Shown here in pieces: positions 1-8,180 of a stretch of DNA of 64,000 nucleotides. How positions within the stretch are numbered: position 1 is the stretch's first letter; each line of letters begins with the position of its first letter. The notes beneath the pieces are model-generated. The model was given only the letters and a program-made list of their open reading frames with translations. It was not told where the DNA came from and ran no database searches. The position numbers and the translations under genes are program-made. Location of the stretch: assembly GCA_003537645.1 (NCBI GenBank), contig DPRM01000094.1, positions 34,651-98,650 on the forward strand, written 5' to 3'. This stretch comes from Prolixibacteraceae bacterium. GTDB taxonomy: Bacteria; Bacteroidota; Bacteroidia; Bacteroidales; Prolixibacteraceae.

Positions 1-678
1 GAAGGGATCTCCAAATACTTACATGGGTTTGATTTTGAGCATCATTCGCAGCCAAAAATTATTTCCATATCGCAGGTTACCGAACTGGGCACTGTTTATT
101 CGGTTGATGAAATAAAAGCAATCACCACTTTGGCGCACGAATATGGTCTTTTTGTTCACATGGATGGCGCCAGGCTGGCAAATGCTGCTGTTGCGCTCGG
201 CCTGCCTTTTCGCGAATTCACCGTTGATGCAGGAATCGACGTACTCTCGTTCGGTGGTACCAAAAACGGCATGATGTTGGGTGAAGCTGTGCTGTTTTTC
301 AATGCTGAATTATCGAAAAACTCGAAATACATCCGCAAGCAAAGCATGCAACTGTTCTCGAAAATGCGTTTTGTAAGCTCGCAGTTCATTGCCTATTTCA
401 GCAACGACCTCTGGAAACGAAATGCAAGCCATTCAAACAAAATGGCCAAATTGCTCGAACAGGAAATCATGAAAATTCCGGCGATAAAATTAACTCAGGA
501 AGTTGAAGCCAACGGCGTTTTTGCCATTGTTCCTCCTGAAATCATCCCACTGCTTCAGGAAAAATATTTTTTTTACGTTTGGGACGAACACCGGTCGGAA
601 GTACGCTGGATGACCTCGTTTGATACTGAAGAGGAAGATATTTACAATTTCACTGCGTTGATTAAATCGTTGGTTTAA
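1..678 (+). CDS. ltaE: Low-specificity threonine aldolase, PLP enzyme (5'-truncated by window)
   Basis: The open frame enters at base 1 and stops at 678, so about 225 C-terminal residues are visible and the start lies upstream. The motif HMDGARLANA, with the cofactor-contacting Asp, and SFGGTKNG, whose Lys (codon 262-264) is the expected PLP Schiff-base lysine, are typical of the fold-type I threonine aldolase/beta-eliminating lyase family. That family cleaves L-threonine or L-allo-threonine to glycine and acetaldehyde in the cytosol. The stop codon abuts the rhomboid start at 679, which suggests co-transcription. Substrate preference cannot be read from the sequence; a related beta-eliminating lyase is the main alternative. 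Confidence 0.85.
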   Translation, partial: EGISKYLHGFDFEHHSQPKIISISQVTELGTVYSVDEIKAITTLAHEYGLFVHMDGARLANAAVALGLPFREFTVDAGIDVLSFGGTKNGMMLGEAVLFFNAELSKNSKYIRKQSMQLFSKMRFVSSQFIAYFSNDLWKRNASHSNKMAKLLEQEIMKIPAIKLTQEVEANGVFAIVPPEIIPLLQEKYFFYVWDEHRSEVRWMTSFDTEEEDIYNFTALIKSLV

Positions 679-1395
679 ATGCCTTTATTCGACTATTACC
701 CCCGCGGTCACGAGCCTTTTGACAAGGAAACTGAAAAGAAGATTTTCAAGTACAGTCTCCTGATTCCGGTTGTAATTGTTGGATTGTTCTGGCTGGTAAA
801 ACTGGTTGAAAATACGCTGAACCTTGATTTGTCGCGATTCGGGATTCTGCCATTACACATTAAAGGATTGCCCGGCATTTTATTCTCGCCTTTTATTCAT
901 AGCGGGCACGAGCATTTGCTGTCGAACTCGGTGCCTTTCCTGATACTTTCATTTGCCCTGCTGTATTTTTACCGCAACCTTGCCTACCGCATTCTTTTCC
1001 TGATTTACATTCTTTCGGGAATATGTGTTTGGCTCGGAGGGCGCGAATCGTACCATATTGGCGCCAGCGGGATTGTTTACGGACTGGCTTCCTTCCTGTT
1101 TTTCAGCGGAGTGTTCCGTAAAGATGCCAACTTGCTCACAATCGGAATTATTGTAATTTTTCTCTACGGAAGTATGTTCTGGGGAATTTTCCCGATTAAA
1201 CCCGAAATCTCGTGGGAAAGCCATCTGTGGGGCGCTGCCAGCGGATTGATGCTGGCTTTCTATTATCGTTTTCAGGGACCGGTGCGACCATCGGCAAGCT
1301 GGGAGAACGAACCTGAAGAAGCAGATTCAGAAGATGAATACTGGAACCAGCCGGAGGAACCCTCCGACCAGCAAAAGGGAGAAAATATTCAATAA
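679..1395 (+). CDS. Rhomboid-family intramembrane serine protease
   Basis: A 238-residue protein with about six hydrophobic segments. The catalytic serine motif GASG is at residues 128-131 (Ser130), the partner His182 lies in ESHLWG of the last core helix, and the conserved early-helix pattern HxxHxHxxxN is seen at residues 74-83. This set is diagnostic for rhomboid proteases, which cut single-pass membrane proteins inside the inner membrane. The C-terminal ~40 residues are acidic and polar and probably form a cytosolic tail. The start directly follows the threonine aldolase stop with no spacer. The substrate is unknown. Confidence 0.88.
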   Translation: MPLFDYYPRGHEPFDKETEKKIFKYSLLIPVVIVGLFWLVKLVENTLNLDLSRFGILPLHIKGLPGILFSPFIHSGHEHLLSNSVPFLILSFALLYFYRNLAYRILFLIYILSGICVWLGGRESYHIGASGIVYGLASFLFFSGVFRKDANLLTIGIIVIFLYGSMFWGIFPIKPEISWESHLWGAASGLMLAFYYRFQGPVRPSASWENEPEEADSEDEYWNQPEEPSDQQKGENIQ

Positions 1396-1562
1396 TCAAT
1401 TTTCAATTTGCTATTCACATCAGGCTAAAATTCCGGATATTGAGTATTGGATATTCTACATTGGATATTTTTTTTGAATTTGATCAATGTATCCAAGTGG
1501 TTAAAAAACATGTTTGCATCCAATAAAACGATCGTGCTCTGAACTGTTATGAGAAAAAATTT

Positions 1563-1570
1563 TAACTTTG
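1563..1570 (+). promoter_or_regulatory. Bacteroidota-type -7 box (TAACTTTG) for nusB
   Basis: TAACTTTG matches the TAnnTTTG consensus of the Bacteroidota primary sigma factor. It lies 30 nt upstream of the nusB start. The rest of the 1396-1600 gap is AT-rich with short degenerate repeats of the type TTGGATATT. Confidence 0.6.
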
Positions 1571-1600
1571 CGCTCCCATATTTAAACAGGTTCTAAGACA

Positions 1601-2557
1601 ATGATTAGCAGAAGAATAATCCGAATCAAAGTATTGCAGATATTGTACGCGTTCTTTTCTTCACCCGACACATCCATCAACAACTCAGAAAAAGAACTTT
1701 TTTTCAGCCTCCAGAAAACGTTTGATTTGTATCACTATCTGATGGCGCTTATAATTGACATTCAAAAGTTTGCAGAAGAGCGCATTGATTTGGGTATGAA
1801 AAAGTACCGTCCGACTTCAGAAGACCTTGCACCAAATACCCGTTTCATAAACAACCAGCTGATCAGTCAACTCAAAAACAACATTTCGCTCAATAAATAC
1901 ATTGACAATTCCAAGCTCACCTGGAACGACAATGAAGAATTGATCCGCAAAATCTACGTGGCTCTTATCGATCAGGATTTCTACAAAGAATACATGCAGG
2001 CGCCAAAGCAGTCGTACTCCGACGATCGCAAGATGGTGGAGGATATTTTCAAATACCTGATTCTGGACAACGAGGATATTGAATCGTTGCTCGAAGAGCA
2101 GAGTATTTACTGGAACGACGATCTTGATTTTGTGGTAAGCATGATTCTGAAGACTTTCAAGAAATTTAAGGAAACAAGCGATGAACGACAAGCTCTGCTC
2201 CCGATGTTTAAAGACGAAGAAGATCATCAGTTTGCAAAAGACCTGTATCGCAAAGTGGTATTAAACCACAGCGACAACATGGAAATGATTAAGCAGCACA
2301 CTGTAAACTGGGATATCGAACGAATCGCATTTATCGACAACCTGATTCTTGAACTGGCACTCAGCGAATTCCTTTATTTTCCGTCGATACCTACCAAAGT
2401 GACAATGAACGAATACATCGAATTGTCGAAATATTACAGCACCGAAAAAAGCCGTAATTTCATCAACGGCATTCTGGATAAAGCCTTAAAAGACCTGAAG
2501 AAAGCGAACAAAATATTAAAGGCAGGACGTGGGTTGATTGGAGAAGGGGAAGAATGA
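1601..2557 (+). CDS. nusB: Transcription antitermination factor NusB
   Basis: A 318-residue protein, much longer than the ~140-residue E. coli NusB but normal for Bacteroidota, where a helical N-terminal extension precedes the NusB domain. The C-terminal third carries the NusB-like helices, including the stretch IDNLILELALSEFL and the PTKVTMNEYIELSKYYSTEKS region. NusB with NusE (S10) binds boxA RNA and supports antitermination on rRNA operons. A good -7 box sits 30 nt upstream. The stop overlaps the next start (ATGA at 2554-2557), so nusB, the DUF1573 lipoprotein gene and yajC probably form one transcript. Confidence 0.88.
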   Translation: MISRRIIRIKVLQILYAFFSSPDTSINNSEKELFFSLQKTFDLYHYLMALIIDIQKFAEERIDLGMKKYRPTSEDLAPNTRFINNQLISQLKNNISLNKYIDNSKLTWNDNEELIRKIYVALIDQDFYKEYMQAPKQSYSDDRKMVEDIFKYLILDNEDIESLLEEQSIYWNDDLDFVVSMILKTFKKFKETSDERQALLPMFKDEEDHQFAKDLYRKVVLNHSDNMEMIKQHTVNWDIERIAFIDNLILELALSEFLYFPSIPTKVTMNEYIELSKYYSTEKSRNFINGILDKALKDLKKANKILKAGRGLIGEGEE

Positions 2558-3030
2558 AAAAAAGGCAAAAGGCAGAAGGCAAAAGGCAAAAGTTTACATC
2601 AGCCTGGTTGGTTTTTATCCTATTCATGGTTCTGATCGGTTCATGTAATTCGGGAACAAAAAAAGCAGAACCTGCTGTAAAACCGGATGAATCGGGAGTT
2701 GCGAAATTTGTCTTTTCCGAAGAAATGCATAATTTTGGTTCCCTCAAATCAGGCGAAGTAGTATCTTTCACGTTTGTTTTCAGGAATGAAGGAACCAAAA
2801 CACTGGTAATTGACAGGGTTGAATCGGGCTGCAAATGTACTGAAATTGTAATTCCGAATAAATCTATTGAACCAGGGAAAGAAGGACAGATTGAGGTGAT
2901 TTACAATTCGGCGGGTGAAGTTGGACGGCAGTTACAAACAATTACTGTATTTTCGAATGCCGATCAGCCTGAAAAACAAATATTTATAAAAGCAAACATT
3001 ACAAACGAGTTAATCGAGATATACAGTTAA
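2554..3030 (+). CDS. DUF1573 domain lipoprotein
   Basis: A 158-residue exported protein. Residues 17-30 form a hydrophobic leader ending in the lipobox IGSC, so Cys31 should be lipidated. The rest is an Ig-like DUF1573 domain containing FGSLKSGEVVSFTFVFRNEG and SGCKCTEI, a signature of this family in Bacteroidota. The molecular role is unknown. The first 13 codons are built from a short degenerate repeat (AGGCAAAAGGCAGA-like), which gives an odd Lys/Gln/Arg-rich N-terminus. Translation may be coupled to nusB through the ATGA overlap. Confidence 0.82.
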   Translation: MKKRQKAEGKRQKFTSAWLVFILFMVLIGSCNSGTKKAEPAVKPDESGVAKFVFSEEMHNFGSLKSGEVVSFTFVFRNEGTKTLVIDRVESGCKCTEIVIPNKSIEPGKEGQIEVIYNSAGEVGRQLQTITVFSNADQPEKQIFIKANITNELIEIYS

Positions 3031-3048
3031 ATTAAATACATTTTACAC

Positions 3049-3366
3049 ATGAACTATTTATTAATGGCACCACCGGCTCAAGGCGCCGAACCAAATCCGA
3101 TCATGACATTCCTTCCTTTGGTTTTGATCATCGTAGTTTTTTATTTCTTTATGATCAGACCTCAGATGAAGAAACAAAAAGAACTGGCTGCTTTTCGCAA
3201 CAGCATTGCCAAAGGCGATAAAGTTGTAACAACTGGCGGTATCTACGGAAAAATCCTTGAAATTAAGGACAATACCGTACTTCTTCAGGTTGACGACAAC
3301 GTAAAAATAAGAGTTGACAAAGCCGCTATCGTAAAGGATATGAGCGACGTTCAGGTTCAGAAATAA
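3049..3366 (+). CDS. yajC: Preprotein translocase subunit YajC
   Basis: A 105-residue protein with one N-terminal transmembrane segment (about residues 18-38, ending FFMIRPQMKKQKE). A small basic domain follows, with KGDKVVTTGGIYGKI, the hallmark of YajC. YajC is an accessory inner-membrane subunit of the SecDF-YajC complex. Length matches the family. The gene ends just before an intrinsic terminator at 3391-3420. Confidence 0.95.
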   Translation: MNYLLMAPPAQGAEPNPIMTFLPLVLIIVVFYFFMIRPQMKKQKELAAFRNSIAKGDKVVTTGGIYGKILEIKDNTVLLQVDDNVKIRVDKAAIVKDMSDVQVQK

Positions 3367-3390
3367 TTGAACCTACACAAACGAATTAAT

Positions 3391-3420
3391 AAGGGCCGGC
3401 ACTATGTCTGCCCTTTTTTT
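3391..3420 (+). terminator. Intrinsic terminator after yajC
   Basis: AAGGGC (3391-3396) pairs with GCCCTT (3410-3415) and is followed by a T tract. The ATG at 3404, a possible start for the next gene, lies inside the loop. Confidence 0.75.
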
Positions 3421-3433
3421 TATATTTGATGCC

Positions 3434-4429
3434 GTGAAGACAAACTGGGTATATAAATTTGTTAAGTACCTGAAAAAGGTATATTTCAGAAACGATAAAC
3501 GTGTTGTTGCATTTCTGATTTGCGTGGGTATTGCCACCGGATTCTGGTTTTTGAACGCACTGAGCAAAACCTACACTGTTGACATTGTTGCCCCGGTAAA
3601 ATACACCAACCTGCCAAACAATAAAACCCTGTCAACTCAGCTTCCCGAAAAGTTTGATCTGAGAATCAAAGCTCATGGGTTTACAATCATCCGGCACCAG
3701 CTGAGCTTTTTGTTTATGCCGATGGAGTTCAATGTGAACAACCTTACCAGCAACCGGATGATCGAGAGAAGGAGAAACAGCTTTGCCTTCCCTACCCGGC
3801 TGTTTCTTTCCGACCTTGCCTACCAGTTATCGAACGAACTGGAAATTCTAAACATGACGCCCGACACCCTTTTCTTCAAATTCGACCAAACGGGGCAAAA
3901 AAGGGTCAAGGTAAAACCCATTGTTTCGGTTAACCTGAAAAAGCAGTTTCAAATTTCAGGAGAAATCACTGCATCACCCGATTCTGTGCAGGTAAACGGT
4001 CCGCAGTCGGTGCTCGACACTTTGCATTTTATATTAACTGAATCGCAGAAATTTAATGCCGTTGACCAATCGGTTCAAACAGAAGCATCGTTGCAAAATA
4101 TTAAAGAAACCTTTTTTGAACCATTGGAAGTGGCAATTAATATTCCGGTTGAAGAATATACCGAAGCGCAACTTTCGATACCCGTAATGCTGAACGATTC
4201 TCCTTCTGACATGACTATCAAACTTTTCCCTTCGAAAGTAAAAGTCACTTTTCAGGTCGGATTAAGCCGTTTTCAAAACATGCAGCCTGAAGATTTTAAA
4301 CTTTCTGTTTCTTTTTCAGAAATAAAAGAAGGCAAACAGCGATTAAAAATCTCACAGGAATCAACTCCGGCTTACCTTTACGATATTAAAATTACTCCTG
4401 AAGAAATTGAATATCTGATTGAAAACTAA
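3434..4429 (+). CDS. YbbR-like domain protein
   Basis: One N-terminal membrane anchor (VVAFLICVGIATGFWFLNAL) is followed by repeated ~80-residue beta-rich YbbR-like modules, for example ITASPDSVQVNGPQSVLD. YbbR-domain proteins are membrane-anchored and in other bacteria act near cyclic-di-AMP synthase, but no such gene is adjacent here. An in-frame ATG at 3404 lies inside the yajC terminator hairpin, so the GTG at 3434 is preferred; that choice is uncertain. A TATATTTG box at 3421-3428 would give a nearly leaderless message. coaE follows within 5 nt. Confidence 0.8.
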   Translation: MKTNWVYKFVKYLKKVYFRNDKRVVAFLICVGIATGFWFLNALSKTYTVDIVAPVKYTNLPNNKTLSTQLPEKFDLRIKAHGFTIIRHQLSFLFMPMEFNVNNLTSNRMIERRRNSFAFPTRLFLSDLAYQLSNELEILNMTPDTLFFKFDQTGQKRVKVKPIVSVNLKKQFQISGEITASPDSVQVNGPQSVLDTLHFILTESQKFNAVDQSVQTEASLQNIKETFFEPLEVAINIPVEEYTEAQLSIPVMLNDSPSDMTIKLFPSKVKVTFQVGLSRFQNMQPEDFKLSVSFSEIKEGKQRLKISQESTPAYLYDIKITPEEIEYLIEN

Positions 4430-4433
4430 ACGT

Positions 4434-5021
4434 ATGATCAAAGTTGGAATAACCGGAGGCATTGGAAGCGGGAAAAGCACTGCATGCCGGGTTTTCTCCA
4501 TATTGGGCATTCCCGTTTTTATAGCCGACCTGGCAGCAAAACAGCTAATGAATACCAGTTCTGAAATTCGTGATCAGCTGATTCGCGTCTTCGGAAAAGA
4601 AGTTTACCTGCCCGATCGTACCATCGACCGAAAATACCTGGCCGGAATTGTCTTTAACGACCCATCTTTGCTGGCCAGACTCAACTCAATAGTTCACCCT
4701 GTGGTGCGAAAAGCTTTCGACGACTGGTGCTCGACAAAACAGGCTCCATACGTTCTGCACGAAGCGGCCATTTTATTCGAAAGTGGATTTTATAAAAATA
4801 TGGACAAAACAATTACCGTGGCTACCAAGCTTGAAGAAAGAATAAAACGTGTTACAAAGCGCGACCATCTATCGGAAGAACTGGTTATGCAGCGAATAAA
4901 AAATCAGATGAGCGATGCTGAAAAAATTAAACTTGCGGATTTTGTAATCTGTAACAACGAGGATGAACTAATCATCCCGCAAATTATAGAAATTGATAAA
5001 AAATTAAGGATACATGGATAA
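4434..5021 (+). CDS. coaE: Dephospho-CoA kinase
   Basis: A P-loop kinase of about 195 residues. The ATG at 4434 is chosen because the reading IKVGITGGIGSGKST then starts normally, whereas the TTG at 4419 would overlap ybbR. The Walker A motif GGIGSGKST sits at the N-terminus. IADLAAKQLM and the lid-region Arg cluster (RIKRVTKRDHLSEE) are typical of CoaE. The enzyme phosphorylates the 3'-OH of dephospho-CoA, the last step of coenzyme A synthesis. It overlaps the next gene by 8 nt. Confidence 0.95.
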   Translation: MIKVGITGGIGSGKSTACRVFSILGIPVFIADLAAKQLMNTSSEIRDQLIRVFGKEVYLPDRTIDRKYLAGIVFNDPSLLARLNSIVHPVVRKAFDDWCSTKQAPYVLHEAAILFESGFYKNMDKTITVATKLEERIKRVTKRDHLSEELVMQRIKNQMSDAEKIKLADFVICNNEDELIIPQIIEIDKKLRIHG

Positions 5022-5745
5022 GTTTGGAAAATGGATAAGTGGTGGTCTGGGATGGGCTTTATTCGGACCTATTGGTGGAATTGTAGGTTTTGTAGTCGGA
5101 TCGTTGTTTGATAAAAGCCAGCAATTACAAATTGGCAGTGCACCTCAATCAGGGCAAACCACCACGCAGGGTGGATATGTGATGAGCCTGCTCGTATTGG
5201 TTGCCGCGGTAATGAAAGCCGACGGTAAAATATTAAAGTCGGAACTTGAATACACCAAACAGTTTTTCGTTCGTTCGTTTGGAACTGCGGCTGCGGGCGA
5301 AGCCATTAAAATACTTCGCGACTTGCTGAATCAGAATATTCCGGTTACTGAAGTATGCCAGCAGATTCGCAAAAACATGGATCATCCGTCACGTCTGCAA
5401 TTGGTGCATTTCCTCTTCGGAATTGCCGATGCCGACGGACAGGTTCACGAAACCGAACACAAGCTGATAATGCATATTGCGCAACAGATGGGCATCAGCG
5501 AAAAAGATTACCAGTCGATTGAAGCAATGTTTGTTGCAAACACCGATGCTGCCTATAAAATTCTGGAAGTTGAAGCCACCGCTACCGACGATGAACTGAA
5601 GAAAGCCTACCGCAAAATGGCTGTAAAATACCATCCCGACAAAGTTCATTATCTGGGTGAAGACATCCAGAAAGCAGCTCATGAAAAGTTCCAGAAAGTG
5701 AACGAAGCCTGGGAAACGATAAAGAAGCAACGGGGAATTGTTTAG
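5014..5745 (+). CDS. TerB-like / J-domain co-chaperone (DjlA-like)
   Basis: A 243-residue protein with three parts. A glycine-rich hydrophobic N-terminus (GGLGWALFGPIGGIVGFVVG, residues ~10-30) resembles the DjlA membrane segment. A helical TerB-like middle domain spans about residues 55-165. The C-terminal J domain has the HPD tripeptide at residues 207-209. The HPD motif predicts stimulation of DnaK ATPase. The arrangement matches DjlA-type co-chaperones. A strong terminator follows the gene. Confidence 0.85.
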   Translation: MDKFGKWISGGLGWALFGPIGGIVGFVVGSLFDKSQQLQIGSAPQSGQTTTQGGYVMSLLVLVAAVMKADGKILKSELEYTKQFFVRSFGTAAAGEAIKILRDLLNQNIPVTEVCQQIRKNMDHPSRLQLVHFLFGIADADGQVHETEHKLIMHIAQQMGISEKDYQSIEAMFVANTDAAYKILEVEATATDDELKKAYRKMAVKYHPDKVHYLGEDIQKAAHEKFQKVNEAWETIKKQRGIV

Positions 5746-5793
5746 AACCAGCCGCAGTTTACAGTCACAATTTTCAGGAAAAACATAAAAACG

Positions 5794-5830
5794 AAAGAGC
5801 TTGCAGGGAAAATCTGCAAGCTCTTTTTGT
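5794..5830 (+). terminator. Intrinsic terminator
   Basis: A 13-bp stem, AAAGAGCTTGCAG (5794-5806) with CTGCAAGCTCTTT (5814-5826), followed by TTTTTG. It ends the leading housekeeping block. Confidence 0.85.
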
Positions 5831-5836
5831 AAATTT

Positions 5837-5947
5837 ATGTCCGTCGGCTAAAGCCAGACGGCAAAGGATATCAGCATTTCAATTTGGCGTAAACGCTATT
5901 TCAAGACCAAGCCTATCCTTTGCCGTTCGCCTTTTGGCATCGGACAT
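5837..5947. repeat. Dispersed palindromic repeat, full-length copy
   Basis: Begins ATGTCCG and ends CGGACAT. Between them lie hairpin GGCTAAAGCC, CGGCAAAGGATA, a variable middle, TATCCTTTGCCG, and hairpin GCCTTTTGGC. The same layout recurs three times at 26461-26758 and as a half copy at 21867-21906. Confidence 0.75.
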
Positions 5948-5959
5948 TTGCAAAAGCTA

Positions 5960-7072
5960 CTACTTCTTCCCCAAATCGGCTGCGGCAGTTTCCATCAGCA
6001 GATAAAAGGCCTGACCTTCTGGAGCAAAATACGGGCGATTGAAATTGGGAACGCCGCAAACATCATTTACATATCCGAGCTTATCAACCTTGTCGTTGGC
6101 TGCTTTCCGCATAATTTCTGTTGGTCTCAGGTACGACGAATCGATATAACCCGCTGCCACACCCCTGAAAATCGAATAGCAAAGCATCTGGCTCAGATTC
6201 ACCTCAACAAAAGTATCGGGCCGGTTCACAACATCGTGAAACATTCCATCGGGACGAAGATATTTAAGGCAACCGTCGATTACATCTTTGGTGAAGCCGA
6301 TCAGTTTTTTCTTTTCGGCCATCATCGAATCGGGCAACATCTTAATAATCCGCACCATTCCGGCAGCCGACCAGCCATTGCCAACACCCCAGTAATCAGC
6401 GCGGTTCAATATTTTCTTCTCATCGTCCCACATGTGCGAATACAGCTGATCCTTTTCGTTATACAGGTATTTCCGGTACCCTTCAATCTGTTTCATCGCT
6501 TCCCGAAAATTTCCGGCAGCAGCCAGAAAAGGCGGCAACATATAAGTTGCATCCGACCATATTCCCCGCTGAGGTTCCTGTGTATGGTAAATAATTCCGT
6601 CGGTGGTTTTATGACTGGTCGTTTTGATTACTTCGAGCATTTCGTCAGCTCCTTTCTGAAATATCGGATCGCCGGTATGTTTTGCGGCAAAAAGCACCAC
6701 TTCGCCAATACTGGCACAATCGTTAATCGGGCCATTGCCTTTTAGCACCGAAAAGCGGCCTTTTTCCTGACGAAGTATTGCCCCGCGTGCAAACGATACA
6801 GCCAAATCGATTTCACCCATTTCCATGAAAGCCTGTGCAACCACACCCTGTTCCCAATCGTACCGCTGCATTCCGAGCGTTGCAATTTTCACCCGTTCAA
6901 TACGGTCTTTGGTTCCTGAAATATCGTTTACAAAGAGTTTTCCTTTCGTTTCCTTCTCCTGAATATTATTGGGCAAATTGGCTGCAACTGCTGTTATTCC
7001 AGTCATTCCGATGGTTACCCCAGCAGCTTTTTTAAGAAAATTACGACGTGAGTCCGGATTTTTGATGTTCAT
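5960..7072 (-). CDS. Glycoside hydrolase family 88/105 protein (unsaturated rhamnogalacturonyl hydrolase-like)
   Basis: A 370-residue protein. The N-terminus SRRNFLKKAAG before a hydrophobic run is a Tat-type leader, so export is likely. The body shows GH105 (YteR/YesR-like) landmarks: GMQRYDWEQGVVAQAF, SDATYMLPPFLAAAG with the expected catalytic Asp, and WGVGNGWSAAGM. The family removes the terminal unsaturated uronic acid left by pectate or rhamnogalacturonan lyases. No polysaccharide-utilisation genes (susC/D) are adjacent, so the substrate is not fixed by context. A -7 box lies upstream at 7103-7110. Confidence 0.85.
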   Translation of the reverse strand: MNIKNPDSRRNFLKKAAGVTIGMTGITAVAANLPNNIQEKETKGKLFVNDISGTKDRIERVKIATLGMQRYDWEQGVVAQAFMEMGEIDLAVSFARGAILRQEKGRFSVLKGNGPINDCASIGEVVLFAAKHTGDPIFQKGADEMLEVIKTTSHKTTDGIIYHTQEPQRGIWSDATYMLPPFLAAAGNFREAMKQIEGYRKYLYNEKDQLYSHMWDDEKKILNRADYWGVGNGWSAAGMVRIIKMLPDSMMAEKKKLIGFTKDVIDGCLKYLRPDGMFHDVVNRPDTFVEVNLSQMLCYSIFRGVAAGYIDSSYLRPTEIMRKAANDKVDKLGYVNDVCGVPNFNRPYFAPEGQAFYLLMETAAADLGKK

Positions 7073-7102
7073 GTTAGTTAGATTTGGGTTAGTTCAATTA
7101 TC

Positions 7103-7110
7103 CAAAAATA
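7103..7110 (-). promoter_or_regulatory. -7 box (TATTTTTG) for the GH105 gene
   Basis: Reverse-strand TATTTTTG fits TAnnTTTG and lies 31 nt upstream of the start at 7072. It sits in the divergent gap 7073-7244 between the GH105 and ProC-like genes. Confidence 0.5.
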
Positions 7111-7244
7111 AGCAATTATTTATTTCTTGTCTGATACAACGATTTACTGTCAATAATTTTCAGGGAATGAATATAAAATCCGACAAAAATGACTTAGCTT
7201 TATTCGTAATTTACCGAACAAAAAAAATCAAAAAGTACTGACAG

Positions 7245-8021
7245 ATGAAAACTAAATCACTGGGTTTTATCGGCGGAGGCAGAATTACCAGGATTTTTCT
7301 GCAAGCCTTTGTAAATAAAAAAGCCATTTTCGATTCAATCTCTATTTTCGACACCAATCCTGAAATACTTCAGGCACTGAAACAAAAATTCCCATTTATT
7401 CAAACACTTGACTCTGCTTCGGAAGCAGCCCGAAAAGACATTGTATTTCTGGCCTTGCACCCTCCGATGATTATGGAAACGCTCGAAAAAATAAGCAATG
7501 CAGTAAGTCAGCAAACCATATTTATTTCGCTGGCGCCCAAAATTACCATCGAAAAAATTGCCTCTGTCTTAAAATCGGCTGAACAAATCGTGCGCTTAAT
7601 TCCAAATGCAACTTCAGTAATCAATCATGGCTATAATCCGGTAAGTTTCGCTCCTGAAATAGCTGAAATACAGAAATGGTACATTCTGGAAATGCTTAAT
7701 TTACTGGGACAAACGATCGAAACTTCGGAAGAAAAACTGGAAGCTTATGCTATTTTGTCGGCAATGTTGCCCACTTATTTTTGGTTTCAATGGCAGGAAC
7801 TCGAAAAAATTGGCTCCCAAATCGGACTTACTGAAACAGAAAGCCGCGAGACCATTTACGAAACACTGAATGCCGCGCTAAACACGATGTACCACTCCGG
7901 CATGAAGCAAGAAGAGGTAATGGATCTGATTCCGGTAAAACCTATCGGCGAAAGCGAACAACAGATTAAAACCATTTATCAGGAAAAACTGGTAGGTTTA
8001 TGGGAAAAGATTAAGCCGTAA
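7245..8021 (+). CDS. ProC-like NAD(P)-binding reductase, copy 1
   Basis: A 258-residue Rossmann protein. The N-terminus SLGFIGGGRITRIFLQAF carries the GxGxx(G/I) dinucleotide loop, and VRLIPNATSVINHGYNPVSF corresponds to the proline/substrate region of pyrroline-5-carboxylate reductases. The family reduces 1-pyrroline-5-carboxylate to proline, but this divergent form may act on another imine or be a 3-hydroxyacid-type enzyme. A close paralogue lies at 13341-14114, and the first ~29 residues are identical. The two copies flank the first arsenic cluster. Confidence 0.75.
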   Translation: MKTKSLGFIGGGRITRIFLQAFVNKKAIFDSISIFDTNPEILQALKQKFPFIQTLDSASEAARKDIVFLALHPPMIMETLEKISNAVSQQTIFISLAPKITIEKIASVLKSAEQIVRLIPNATSVINHGYNPVSFAPEIAEIQKWYILEMLNLLGQTIETSEEKLEAYAILSAMLPTYFWFQWQELEKIGSQIGLTETESRETIYETLNAALNTMYHSGMKQEEVMDLIPVKPIGESEQQIKTIYQEKLVGLWEKIKP

Positions 8022-8077
8022 AAAGATAAATATGATTGTCCGTTTTCTTAACTATTTGGTATTGGAGACAGTCAGTT

Positions 8078-8116
8078 GTAGTCTTGAATTGTCATTCCTT
8101 GTCATTTCAAGACTAC
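8078..8116. repeat. Inverted repeat in a convergent gap
   Basis: GTAGTCTTGA (8078-8087) and TCAAGACTAC (8107-8116) are perfect reverse complements. Further TGTCATT/AATGAC copies lie in and after the loop. There is no T tract, so it is not a clear terminator. Confidence 0.5.
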
Positions 8117-8180
8117 TTAATGACCACAAAATGACAATCGAATGACTTAGATAAATTTACGAGTAGAATCCCTTAAAACT

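Noticed and set aside
5948..6745. Forward open frame over the GH105 gene
   Set aside because: Antisense to a full-length GH105 reading frame with family motifs; no leader, promoter or domain of its own.
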